Assembly (NCBI GenBank): GCA_964035575.1
Contig: OZ037861.1
Coordinates: 682,001 to 746,000 of the forward strand
DNA from: Rhynchopus sp. YZ270_cl-10
Lineage: Eukaryota; Euglenozoa; Diplonemea; Diplonemida; Diplonemidae
Length of the DNA stretch: 64,000 nt
Reading direction: 5' to 3'
A program made the translations under genes and the position numbers. The notes under the pieces were generated by a model. That model worked only from the letters and a program-made list of their open reading frames with translations, did no database searches and was not told where the DNA came from. Shown piece by piece: positions 29,474 through 38,829 of this stretch. The stretch's first letter is position 1, and the number at the start of each line of letters is the position of its first letter.

Positions 29474-31591
29474 ATGAGCAGCGACTCAGATAGCTCCGGC
29501 AGCGATGCGGTAGCGCTGCCTACCAAGCACGTCCCCGCAGCACGCCGTGGGTCTGCACAGCGACGTACCAGCGCCGCCCCGCCGCTCGACCTCTCAGCCT
29601 CCTCCTCGTCAGACTCAGACTCCTCGTCCGGGAGTGACATTTCTCTTCCGGAGGGTCGGAAGAGGGGATGGCGTGGGCGGGTTCTGTCGAGCGATGATAC
29701 CTCTTCCTCAGAAGATGCCAAGAAGAAGGCGAAAGGAAAGGGAAAAGAAAAGGAGAAAGAGCGTGAAAAAAAGGTGCCCAGCCTCAGCCCGGAGGTGGCC
29801 GCAGGGTATGATCGGAGTGAGACGAAGGAGCGGAGGGGTATAGAGGCGCGTCTGAGTGATACCATGGCGCGTTTGGCGGCGAAGGAGTTGGAGGCGAGGA
29901 GGATGTTGGCGAGGACGGCGGCAAGGGCGGAGGCAGCGCGACAGGAGAAGGAGAAGGAGAAGGAGAAGGAGAAGGAGAAGGAGAAGGAGAAGGAGAAGGA
30001 GAAGGAGAAGGAGAAGGAGAAGGAGAAGGAGAAGGAGAAGGAGAAGGAGAAGGAGAAGGAGAAGGAGAAGGAGAAGGAGAAGGAGAAGGAGAAGGAGAAG
30101 GAGAAGGAGAAGGAGAAGGACGCCTCCCCTCGGTCCCACTCCTCCGAACGGCCCTCCTCCTCCTCCACGGACAAACACCGCCACCACCACCACTCCTCCG
30201 AAGACAAGCACACCTCCGACAAGCACCACCACCACCACAAAGACCGCCACCACCACTCCTCTGAAGACAAACATTCCGACAAACACCACCACCACCGCCA
30301 CCACTCCGACAAAGACCACTCCACCTCCCACAAGGACACCAACGGCGTCGCACACACCAACGGCGATCTGAACGGCCACAGCACCCGACACGACAAGCGC
30401 GCACACCACGACAGAGAACGCGCCCCAACGGAAGACCGCCCCTCGAGCAAATCACCACAGCAAAAACCTGCCTCCCCTCTGAGCAGCTCCGAGCGGGACA
30501 GTCCGAAACAAGACAATGGAGCGAAGCCTATTGACATGCTCAAATCTCTTGCCGCAGGCACGTCATCCCCAAAGCAAAGCACCCCAGAACGGGTGGAGGT
30601 AGAGGACGAAGACCGCGCTGCAAGCCCTACAGTAGATTGCATCGTGGTCAGCGACGAAGAGAAGATGCAGGAGGAAATGACAGAGGCGGCGATGGACCGG
30701 AAACGGCGGCAGCTTGAAAAGTCTGAGATGGAGAGAAATAGTGAGTGGTTTGCGGGGCTAACGGTAGAAGAAAAAATCGTCGAAGTATACCGACTACACG
30801 AACCTCAACGGTCTGAAACACAGGTTCGGTCGATTTTGAGCACATTTAGCGGAAAGGAATCGGTTTTGCTTGAACAGCTTCTCACCAGATATGCATCTTC
30901 TCCAAAAAAATTGACCGCACCATCCAATCGTACTACCCCTACTCCATCCCCTGCTGGATCTCCGAAGAATGATACACTGCGGATAGAAGGGATAAAATTT
31001 TTGCATTGTAACACCAATGAATTGATTGAGGTGGATTCAATCGATTTGGCCTCCGGGTCTGCATCGGACGTAAGCGATTTGCTACAACATTGCGCGACTG
31101 TTGAAAGGTTTCGTGCGTTGCTTGGTGGGGCCTTTCCCCCTTCAGAGCTTCAAGCAGCAGAATGCAAGAGAGGCGAAGAATTCGCAGAGGCAGCAATCGC
31201 TCTCTCGAACCGCCTGCAACTCGCAGACTACCAACGAGGCGCAGACCGTCTCATCATGATCCGCAAGCGGCCTAACAATGCCACCCCTCAAACCGGTACC
31301 GCCCCAGTCTCTCCGATTGCGTCGTCGCATAAAGGGTTCCCAGAGGCAAATGGCATGACCACGCCGAGGAGGGCAGGAGATGCAGAGGGGGAGGGGGTGG
31401 AGGGGGAGGAGGGTGTGGAGGGTGCAAGTGCGCAGCCACGTGACGAATCGATCCGGCCGAAGTGTACTGTAGCAGCATGCAATGTGACACGAGCGCCAGC
31501 GTTGAATGGGAAATATGGGAAAGTGGCGTCCTTAACAGAAACGGAGGTGGTGGTGGAGGTATGGGAAAGAGAAGGTGATGGGGAGGGATGA
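29474..31591 (+). CDS. Ser-, Lys/Glu- and His-rich protein with conserved C-terminal region, 705 aa
   Basis: Begins with an acidic Ser tract (SDSDSSGSD), passes a Lys-rich segment and then a run of about 29 Lys-Glu pairs (nt 29944-30120, pure GAGAAG hexamers), then His/Asp/Lys clusters (residues about 230-280). The ordered part is residues about 415-610. It includes EEKIVEVYRLHEP ... ILSTFSGKE, resembling the short Y-x2-H ... F-x-GKE-x2-L helical motif found in many protist coiled-coil proteins (from memory, not searched). A final GKYGKVASLTETEVVVEVW could be a small KOW/SH3-like strand pair. The composition suggests a nuclear or cytoskeletal linker; no enzyme motif is seen. AATAAA follows at about 31635, overlapping the hairpin element. 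Confidence 0.7.
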   Translation: MSSDSDSSGSDAVALPTKHVPAARRGSAQRRTSAAPPLDLSASSSSDSDSSSGSDISLPEGRKRGWRGRVLSSDDTSSSEDAKKKAKGKGKEKEKEREKKVPSLSPEVAAGYDRSETKERRGIEARLSDTMARLAAKELEARRMLARTAARAEAARQEKEKEKEKEKEKEKEKEKEKEKEKEKEKEKEKEKEKEKEKEKEKEKEKEKEKEKEKEKDASPRSHSSERPSSSSTDKHRHHHHSSEDKHTSDKHHHHHKDRHHHSSEDKHSDKHHHHRHHSDKDHSTSHKDTNGVAHTNGDLNGHSTRHDKRAHHDRERAPTEDRPSSKSPQQKPASPLSSSERDSPKQDNGAKPIDMLKSLAAGTSSPKQSTPERVEVEDEDRAASPTVDCIVVSDEEKMQEEMTEAAMDRKRRQLEKSEMERNSEWFAGLTVEEKIVEVYRLHEPQRSETQVRSILSTFSGKESVLLEQLLTRYASSPKKLTAPSNRTTPTPSPAGSPKNDTLRIEGIKFLHCNTNELIEVDSIDLASGSASDVSDLLQHCATVERFRALLGGAFPPSELQAAECKRGEEFAEAAIALSNRLQLADYQRGADRLIMIRKRPNNATPQTGTAPVSPIASSHKGFPEANGMTTPRRAGDAEGEGVEGEEGVEGASAQPRDESIRPKCTVAACNVTRAPALNGKYGKVASLTETEVVVEVWEREGDGEG

Positions 31592-31640
31592 GCTGTCTAT
31601 ATGATGGATAGATTAATCGAACAAAATTTACCCAAATAAA

Positions 31641-31697
31641 GCCTTCGGGCGACCTTTGTGTACAGAACCCCGTCCTCGGACAGAGTGATTGTCGAAA
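31641..31697 (+). other. Structured hairpin element, copy E
   Basis: Starts GCCTTCGGGC: the same UUCG loop as the other copies but with the stem base pairs swapped to GCC/GGC. It continues GACC ... TGTACAGA, a short CCG/CGG hairpin and the tail TGATTGTCGAAAC. It lies 50 bp after a stop codon and abuts the AATAAA signal. Confidence 0.6.
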
Positions 31698-31747
31698 CTC
31701 CAATAAACACAAAACACCACACATCAACTCCAACAGTTCCCAAACCC

Positions 31748-32995
31748 ATGGAGTCGGAGGGTTCTCAACCTCGACCAGGTGTCGTTCGTGTGCGGCCCGG
31801 GGGAGAAGCCCCCGGCGAAGGTGAAGAAAGCAAAGGTTTGCATTTTTTTGTTTTTTGTTTTTGTTTCTCTTTTTTCTTAATCCCTCCCTGAGACGACGAG
31901 TTGCATTTTAAGGCCACTGTTTAAGACCCCCCCAAAAAACCCACAGAAAATTTCCACACTCCACACACCACTCACCCCCAGGTATCGGACGGTGCAGCAG
32001 GGTGGGCAACACCTGAGTCGAAGCGCAGAGATGCGGACCTGTCTTTGTCACACATCTCGCAGGGCGACCACACACCACTCGACAGCCCTAGACGCCTCTT
32101 CTTCGGGTATGTGCCCCACGCCCTTTTCAAGTGTTTTCTTATTCTCAAATCTTTCGCGCGCCATCCCCACCTGCTTTCACCACTCCCTGCGCAAAGTGAA
32201 ATGTGCATACTATCTTGTTTGAACATAGACTCAATACCATTGTATGGGTGCCTGCATCAATTGAAACCACCTTCTTTTCCTTTTTGTGTTTCCCCACCCC
32301 AAACAGTAAAACAATAAAGGGAGAGGTTGTGGTGAAACGCACACATCAATTAGCTATTCCTTTTTGTTTGTTTGCTCTCCTTTTGGCTCACTTTCCCCAC
32401 TCACCACAGGCGCACACCTTCTCCGTCACCTAACATCCACGGCAAAGCCTCAGCACGCTCGCGCTCTGCACACAGAAGCGTCACGCCATCAGATGCTGCA
32501 CGCAAGCGCCGCTCCCTGAGCCAGTCTGCGCCGGCAAAGCACAACTCCGGGTTCGACGCAAGGTGTGTACTCAGGACTCTATCCTGCCCTTTTCTTTTTT
32601 CTTCTTCAACTCACTCCACGGGTTTCGATAACCCCGCGGAGTGTCAGCGCCCTGCGCCCCAGCGTTTTGCACTATCAACTTCACTGTTTCCCCCCTCACC
32701 ACCCCACAACCCACCCACCCACAGCTTCTCCCGAGAGGTGCGTGGCGGGCACAGCGGCATCATCAAGCCCCTAGCGAAGGGCACCCTACGCGGCAAAGGC
32801 CGCACGCTTGAGGAGGAATCGATGTGCCCCGACTGCGGGATGTCCATGGACATGATGAAGTTCTGCTTCAAGACCAAGCAGCCGCATGAGATCCCCTCCT
32901 CGGTATGGACCACGGCCGCAACACACCCCTCTCTTATATTTCATCAAAACAATTTTCGGAAACGAGTTTTCCTGGAACCGCAGGAAAAAGACTGA
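31748..32995 (+). CDS. Small basic Ser/Arg-rich protein, five exons, about 180 aa
   Basis: Proposed exons: 31748-31835, 31998-32106, 32410-32562, 32725-32902, 32984-32995. Introns 2-4 have GT/AG ends (GTATGT, GTGTGT, GTATGG; CCACAG, CCACAG, CCGCAG) and keep one frame. The first intron is less certain: the acceptor may be 31981 or 31997, and only the second fits the phase of the ATG at 31748. Exon 2 encodes DSPRRLFFG, exon 3 a basic Ser-rich stretch (SARSRSAHRS), and exon 4 a CPDCG ... FCFK cluster that could bind zinc. The short last exon encodes EKD and a stop. The product is probably nuclear or phosphoregulated. No family recognised. AATAAA at about 33158. Confidence 0.6.
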
Positions 32996-33272
32996 GTGTT
33001 GGTGGCTCCGTGCCTCCACCGAGATGACTCACAAAAACCTCAAATTATCAATTCTTCTTTGGTGCGGCTGAAGGGAGGTGCTATTTTGAGGTCGTCGGCC
33101 ACCAATTCTTTGCTTTTATTTTATTGTCTTCACGATTTTATCATTGTTGGGTTGGGAAATAAATAACTCTCATCAGCGGTGAGTTCATCCTCGGGTGTTT
33201 ACACTAATACAACCAAGTTTTCAAAAAACCCCTTCCTCACAGACATCACCCCGCCGTCTCTCCAACAACGAA

Positions 33273-34817
33273 ATGAACGTCTCCAACACCCGTCTCTCTC
33301 GCGAACGCTCCCCATCACGCACACCACAACGGGAGAAAAGCACCCCCGCAAAGGGTCGCAAAAAGCGCGCCGCCACTACCTCTGAAGGCAACCGCCGTGA
33401 GAGCGTACCACGCGTCGACAACGCACTCGAAGACATCCCACAAAGCATCCAGGTCGGCAACACCGACCCCCAGGTCAGCAAGGTTGCGTTAAATGGCTTC
33501 TACACTTTGTGCGCACGGATACCAAAGAAAGGGAAGGTCACGAAGCATACCAAAACTGCGAGACGGAAGCAATTAGAACAGCACAACCGGATTCACGTAT
33601 ACATGCACAACACCTCTGCTGCAATTATTTTTTACAAAGACGGCCGCTGGCGATTGAATGACATTAGCGCAACAGATGGCTGGCTTTACTCTAATGATTC
33701 TTTAGTAGGCCCTTGGGAGGAGACGGCCGATGCGCAGGATTTCTCTGGAATTTATGGCACCCCTTACCCGGTTATCTCCATCGCGCACGACCTCGCAAAA
33801 ACCCATTCCGACAAACTCTCTGTTCTCCACAATGCATATACCAAAACCGCGTCGAATCTTGGAACCGAAGAGGTAGACGTCACCTCCATCTTACACATGG
33901 TCCGCCAAGAACAGCTCCAACACATTTTCTGGGCGATGCTGGAAGGGGGTGGTGCGCCGGTTAATTGGGGGGTATTATTACAAGAACGGCTCTGTGTTGT
34001 GGAGGAGGAAGGCGCAAATAGCGAGGAGGGGGTGGAAGGGATGGAGTGGGGTGCCCTGAGGGCAGCGTGTCTTGAGTGTTTGGCGGCAGCGACAATGCAG
34101 GTTCCGTCCCCGCTTCATGAGGCAGAGTCTTCGATGAATACCATTGCAACGGAGGCAGCGGGGTCAAATGCTGTGCCGGAGACTATCGAGGATGCGACCC
34201 AAGCAAGCCCTAGCCCAACCCAAGAGGATGCACCAGACCCAAAAGAGGTCGAAATAGAGCGGATCAAAGCGGAAATGGCATTAATGAAAAAAGCCGACGA
34301 ATTAGAAAAGGAATGTCGTACGACGTTAGAGACGCTTTTAAAGGACAAAGAAGCTGCCTTATTAAAAATGGAGACAGAGTTTTTAAAGTCTAAAGAACGT
34401 ATAAGACAACGATTGGACGACAGAAAGAGGAGAGAGGAGGAAGCACTGCGCAAAAGAGAGGCAGAGGAGCAGGTAAGAAAGCGGGAGAAGGAGAAGAAAC
34501 AAATGGAAAAGGATTTGAAAGATGCGCAAAGGGCCAAAGAACAGGCGGAAAGGGATGCAGCGCAGCTCCGTGCGCGGGACAAACAACGGCAAGAAGAAGA
34601 AGCTCGTGAAAGGCACAGCCCTTCCGCGTCGCCCCCAGACCAAGGCACCCCCCTCGGGCAGTCTGGAAGAAAGGGAAGTCGCTCGGGTACAGGAAGTCCA
34701 CCAGGTCAAGGGCAAACCCCTGCAAATGTACCAGACATCCAGGAGACGGTCCGCAGTAAAAAGAAGAAGAACCAACAAACAGGGGATGATGATTCGGGGT
34801 GCTGTACCGTTATGTAG
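33273..34817 (+). CDS. Coiled-coil protein with C-terminal CaaX box, 514 aa
   Basis: Start chosen at 33273, because the sequence from 33180 to 33240 looks like a 5' intron (GTGAGT near 33179, acceptor CTCACAG at about 33240). Residues about 70-170 form a globular region with FYKDGRW, GWLYSND and GPWEE, like the small W-rich sheet domains seen in many protist proteins (from memory). Residues about 330-450 are a charged single helix or coiled coil rich in Lys, Glu and Arg. The protein ends KKKKNQQTGDDDSGCCTVM: CTVM fits a CaaX prenylation signal (Met favours farnesyl), with a neighbouring Cys that could be palmitoylated and a basic patch upstream. A membrane-anchored scaffold is inferred. The next spacer carries two hairpin elements. 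Confidence 0.7.
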   Translation: MNVSNTRLSRERSPSRTPQREKSTPAKGRKKRAATTSEGNRRESVPRVDNALEDIPQSIQVGNTDPQVSKVALNGFYTLCARIPKKGKVTKHTKTARRKQLEQHNRIHVYMHNTSAAIIFYKDGRWRLNDISATDGWLYSNDSLVGPWEETADAQDFSGIYGTPYPVISIAHDLAKTHSDKLSVLHNAYTKTASNLGTEEVDVTSILHMVRQEQLQHIFWAMLEGGGAPVNWGVLLQERLCVVEEEGANSEEGVEGMEWGALRAACLECLAAATMQVPSPLHEAESSMNTIATEAAGSNAVPETIEDATQASPSPTQEDAPDPKEVEIERIKAEMALMKKADELEKECRTTLETLLKDKEAALLKMETEFLKSKERIRQRLDDRKRREEEALRKREAEEQVRKREKEKKQMEKDLKDAQRAKEQAERDAAQLRARDKQRQEEEARERHSPSASPPDQGTPLGQSGRKGSRSGTGSPPGQGQTPANVPDIQETVRSKKKKNQQTGDDDSGCCTVM

Positions 34818-34981
34818 AAAATGGGGGAATAAAATACAAAAAAAAGTAAAAAAAAAGTTGAGAATTTTTGTGTTTTTTTTTGAAGAGGCGTTTCAAGCAT
34901 TTTTCAAAAAAAAAAAAAAAAAAAAAAAAGTTACTTTCCAGAGTTGAGGACGATTTCCGTCATATTTTAAGTACAATAATA

Positions 34982-35015
34982 GCCTTCGGGCGACACATAG
35001 CAGGTGATTGTCCAC
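34982..35015 (+). other. Structured hairpin element, copy F (short)
   Basis: GCCTTCGGGC hairpin with the swapped stem as in copy E, then GACACATAGCAGGTGATTGTCC. The second hairpin is missing. It lies 165 bp after the stop of the CaaX-box gene. Confidence 0.55.
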
Positions 35016-35354
35016 AAAAAAGAAGGCGAGAAAGAGCGGAAAATTTGAAAAGGGAAAAAAAGGTGACAGTATATTAAAAAAAAAATTCACCGGGGGTGAT
35101 TAATGATGCAAAAAGGGGTGGTGGCGCGGGGGGGCGCATGTTGGGATTGATGGAAAAAAAAAATTAAAACAAAAAAATCAAATAAAACAAAACACACTTA
35201 CAATTTAAGCAATGTTTTGGTGTTCGGAACTGCCTACATCTGCTTTGGCAATTTGACCATACAGCACAGATGCTAACAATGTTAAAAAAAGAGGTTGGAG
35301 GGAGGGGGGGGAACAAGTAAAGGATGAACGAAAACGAAAAAAAAAAATTGATTA

Positions 35355-35391
35355 CAGACCCTGCATTAGCAGGTGTTTGTCGACACAACAA
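35355..35391 (+). other. Structured hairpin element, copy G (3' part)
   Basis: TACAGACC, then CCTGC-ATTA-GCAGG stem-loop and GTGTTTGTCGACACAACAAAA. The first hairpin is absent. The stem sequence differs from all other copies but still pairs. Confidence 0.55.
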
Positions 35392-35857
35392 AAAAAAATA
35401 ATAAATTGTTATAAACAACCCCTCAGGGGTCTAAGGGAGTAGAACTCCCAATAATTTCCTCTTTCTCTCGCCCCCTCTCTCCCCCCCCCTTCCCCATATG
35501 GCTTCTCCCAATTCCCACCCCACCACGCCCCCGACAGTACCCTACGGTTCGGCCAGTCAGCTTGCTGGCTGGGTTTAGGGGTGTGTGTTTGGGTCCTTTT
35601 GTACCGTATCTATTTTACAACCATTCCATTCCCACCCGTTGTCAATATTTTTCCTAAAAAAAAAAAAAAAAAAATCCCCCCTCTGCACTAATACAACCAA
35701 GTTTTCAAACAAAAAAAAAAAAAAAAAAAATGCGTTTGGTATTAGTGGAGCTCATGTGTCTTCACTAGTACATCTAAATTTTCAAAAAGGAAAAAAAAAA
35801 AAAAAAAAAATCCCCCTCTTCCCGGCTTTGCGCTAATTGTTATTATAGTTTGATGTG

Positions 35858-35895
35858 TGATAGTGCCTGCACCCGTAGGGGCGCAGGCACTATCA
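35858..35895. repeat. Hairpin with 13-bp perfect stem
   Basis: TGATAGTGCCTGC pairs with GCAGGCACTATCA around a 12-base loop (ACCCGTAGGGGC) that can itself form CCC/GGG pairs. Position and lack of coding context leave its role open: small RNA precursor, transcript end or insertion scar. Confidence 0.7.
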
Positions 35896-36532
35896 GTTAC
35901 GCTTTATATTCGTGTTTTTTTTTGTTTCCCCTCACGATAACGTTGGGGTGGGGTGGGGGGGGGAAAGGAGCTCGCAAAGAAGAGAGGGTTTTGTGCCTTT
36001 TGTCTTTCAAGTTTTTCTTTTCGTAGGCACACTGTCACAAGCTGGGCTGTTGTATTTTAAATCAAACTTTCTTTTCTGCGTCCCCAGTCTCTTTGTTTTT
36101 TGGGGGCGGGTTTTTTCATTTTTCAACGTACTGCGCTGCAATTATGAAGAGATTTGCGCACAAAAAAAAAAGCAACACCAAAAAAAAAAAAAAAAAATGG
36201 GGAAGTTAGTTCCAACTGGCTATCCCAAACGACCGTTGTAATGTATGTATGTGGACAATGTGCCGGGGTGAATCTTGGTAGATCACACCAACTGCCAAAA
36301 GTAAAAAAGTTAGTAAAAAAAAAGAGAATGTGGATCCCCTCTCCCCCCATGCATAATGTAATTATATATTTCGCCCCGCCAGGCAGTTTTTTATTTTTTA
36401 TTTTTACCAAGTTGTTTTTATATGTTTACTACCTCAAAGATCGTCTCCTATCCCATTTTCATTTTATTTTATTTTCTTTGCTTCTTTGCTCGACTGAGAT
36501 GTGTTTTAGCACGCTACTCTTTTTTTTTTCCG

Positions 36533-37080
36533 ACTAAGCACAGAGAGGCTTTGGGTCATCTTATAAACTTTTCATTTTTTTCATTTTTGGGTGTTACCGT
36601 GTGTACATTTGTCTTCCGAGCTTTCTCTTGAAAGGAAGCTAATAAACAGAGGGACAGAAGCAGACACATGTCACCCAGTGTTTTCTCTTATTTGTTTAAG
36701 ATGTGTATGGACGTGCTGTGAGGAATATTTATCTTCATCTTTTAAGAGATGGATATAATGAGATAGGGTGAGTGTATCTCAAAACGTCTTTTTGGTGCAG
36801 CCTGCAAGAGGTTGCAATGATACCCTTTTGAGTAGAAGCAGGAGGGCATGTCAGATGCAAACCACGAAATGGACTGCATGGTTGGGGGGATGGGTTCATG
36901 ACCGGTCCACCCGTAGGTACACTGTTCACGAGTGGGGTTTGTATTTCAAGTCAAAATTTGAGCGAGGAAAGGAGCATTTTTTGTATTTTTTGTATTTTCC
37001 CAAAAAAAAAAAAAAAGCTGGTATTTCTGCTTTCAAGGTGACTAGGCACACAGAGAGTCTTGGGTTCGTCTTATTAGCTT
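36533..37080 (+). repeat. Dispersed repeat family 4 (two copies here) and family 2 copy
   Basis: Family 4 copies at 36533-36567 and 37037-37080 share GCACASAGAG, CTTKGGTCRTCTTAT and end near TTAGCTTTT or TAAACTTTT. Other copies are at 39036-39072 and, diverged, 46487-46520. Between them is family 2 copy 36853-36953 (TGTTCACGAG, GGTTTGTATTTCAAGTC). Confidence 0.55.
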
Positions 37081-37638
37081 TTATGTATTTGTATTTGAAA
37101 AAGAGAGAAAAAAATCTAAAAAAAGAACCACAAGACCGGCCCAAAAAAAAAGCGTGGAGCTCACACAAAGAAAAATGCGAGGTGTGTGCACGTTATCACG
37201 TCTTCAATTATTCAAAAAAAAATCCTCTCCTTTTGTTTGATTTCCCCCAAAAATGTCCCCAAAATTGTCAACATTATATTTGAACGAACAAAAAAAACAC
37301 CCCAAAAAAACAAAACAAAATGGCACAAAAAAATACGTTTGCCTCTAACAAAAGTAAATACAAAAAAGAAGGGGGGAGATTCATTTTTTAAATTGAAGCT
37401 GAATGTTTTGAACGTCCTTTTTTTTGTGTTTTCTCTTCTTTGACTGGAAAGGTTTTTGATATTACTTCCCTCTGCTGAGAAAAGAGGATACGTCGTAATC
37501 TCATACAAAAAGTAACGTGCCCTTCCTCTCCAACCCCACGTCTACAAAACTATCAAGCACAATTAAATAGAACACAAAGCACTTTCAAAACATACAAAAA
37601 AACATTTTCAAACTTCCCTCTGCTGATACCTCCAGTCT

Positions 37639-37681
37639 AAGGTATAATAGGGTGTACATTCAGTGCACCCTATTATACCTT
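37639..37681. repeat. Stem-loop GGTATAATAGGGTG, with a second copy at 46907-46962
   Basis: AAGGTATAATAGGGTG pairs perfectly with CACCCTATTATACCTT around an 11-base loop. The right arm and the following hairpin CTATTC-AGTA-GAATAG are repeated almost exactly at about 46915-46955. Confidence 0.75.
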
Positions 37682-37833
37682 CTATTCAGTAGAATAGTTA
37701 GTGTATGAAACACTCTTCTTTTGATTGGAAAGCTTTTGATATTACTTCCTTCTGCTAATACCCCCAATCTACGTTCAACCCGCCTATTCGCGGTGGGTAA
37801 TCGTTAAAAAAAAAATCCCTTCTGTAGTACATA

Positions 37834-37899
37834 GGCTTCGGCCGACATTGAGTACAGGATCGTTATACCAGTAGGTATAACGTGATTGTCGATACATGG
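37834..37899 (+). other. Structured hairpin element, copy D
   Basis: GGCTTCGGCC hairpin; GACATTGAGTACAGG; a 9-bp stem CGTTATACC-AGTA-GGTATAACG that shares no sequence with the stem of copies A-C; tail TGATTGTCGATAC. The CGACA after the first hairpin can pair with TGTCG in the tail. It lies 137 bp upstream of the LC8 start codon. Confidence 0.65.
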
Positions 37900-38035
37900 C
37901 TGCAACAAAAACCCAACCCTCACCCCTCTCTCTCCCTCAGATTCTACACAACAACGGACTAAAAACACCACCTTTTTTTTGAGGAAAAAAAAAGGGGGCA
38001 TATTTTCTTTTTGTTCCGTTCTGGGGGGTTGAAAC

Positions 38036-38829
38036 ATGGCGACAGCAGGACAACACGCGGTGGTGCGGATCACTGATATGACCAAGGATATGGAACAGTT
38101 CGCGATATCAACGGCGATAGACGCGCTCGAAAGGTACATCACACTGAGGCTCTAATGCTCTGATGGGGGGGTTTTATAGGGATTATAAAGGAAACTCCTT
38201 TTCTTGCCCTATGGTGTGGCCCGCCTGATTTAAACCACTTTTTGGGCCATTCTTGGGATATCCAAAACCGCAAAACGGGCCACATCATGCAACATTTTTC
38301 TTTTGTAAAAAAATCCCCCTTTTCCATGCTCTTTGTTTTGTAGGTTCAACACTGAAAAGGACGCTGCGTCGCATATCAAGAAAGAGTTTGACAGACGTCA
38401 TGGGCAAACCTGGCATGCTTTTGTTGGCAGAAACTTCGGGTCGCAGGTGACCCACGAGGTATGCATTGACGACCCGACCCCCCTCTGATGGGTCTTGGAT
38501 GGGTTACAAAGTACTGCAATGAAAAATACAATACAAATGGTACTCCAGAAATAAAAAATACCAAGTACGCAACAACTACGCACTAAGTACGCAACAAGTA
38601 CGCAATATAGGGTATTCCTGTATATTTTTTTTCGTGCACAAAGTACGCAACAACTACGCAAAATGGGGTTTTCAGGAGCACCAACAAAACAAACAGAGTA
38701 GCAAAAACAAATACAAAAACAAAACAAAGTTGAAACAAACATTTTCAAACTACCCCCCTCACACAGGTCGGACACTACATCTACTTCTACATGGGCCAAG
38801 CAGCGTTCTTAATCTTCAAGTCAGGTTAG
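38036..38829 (+). CDS. DYNLL: Dynein light chain LC8, three exons, 91 aa
   Basis: Exons 38036-38133, 38344-38458 and 38767-38829, with introns GTACAT...TTTGTAG and GTATGC...CACACAG. The joined product has LC8 length (family about 89-92) and its signature order: [19 protein letters not shown] helix, [24 protein letters not shown] and [18 protein letters not shown] to the C-terminus. LC8 is a homodimeric hub that binds short linear motifs in dynein intermediate chain and many partners, and it is also part of axonemal dynein. All the strand residues that form the dimer groove look present. No single exon is long enough to be found as a long frame. Confidence 0.95.

Larger units (their letters stand above)
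34818..37833. other. A/T-homopolymer spacer with small repeats, no gene seen
   Basis: Poly(A)/poly(T) runs dominate. Contents: hairpin elements F and G, the motif CACTAATACAACCAAGTTTTC at about 35687, a long hairpin at 35858, two copies of a GCACAGAGAG-type repeat (36533, 37045), a dispersed-repeat copy (36853) and a stem-loop at 37639. A phrase ending GATATTACTTCCYTCTGCT recurs at about 37455, 37610 and 37735. No coding frame is convincing. Confidence 0.5.

Noticed and set aside
26518-29493. Very long open frames (over 850 codons) on both strands across the triplet array
   Set aside because: They encode runs of one residue produced by (ACC)n and change meaning with every AACC interruption. 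No non-repetitive domain is included.
29474-31591. The Ser/Lys/His-rich protein as a histidine-rich metal-binding protein
   Set aside because: The His tracts are low-complexity CAC runs beside other simple repeats; no defined site can be seen.
16961-37899. Reading the UUCG hairpin elements as bacterial-type terminators
   Set aside because: The stems are only 3 bp, lack the U-run directly after, and the genes have eukaryotic introns.
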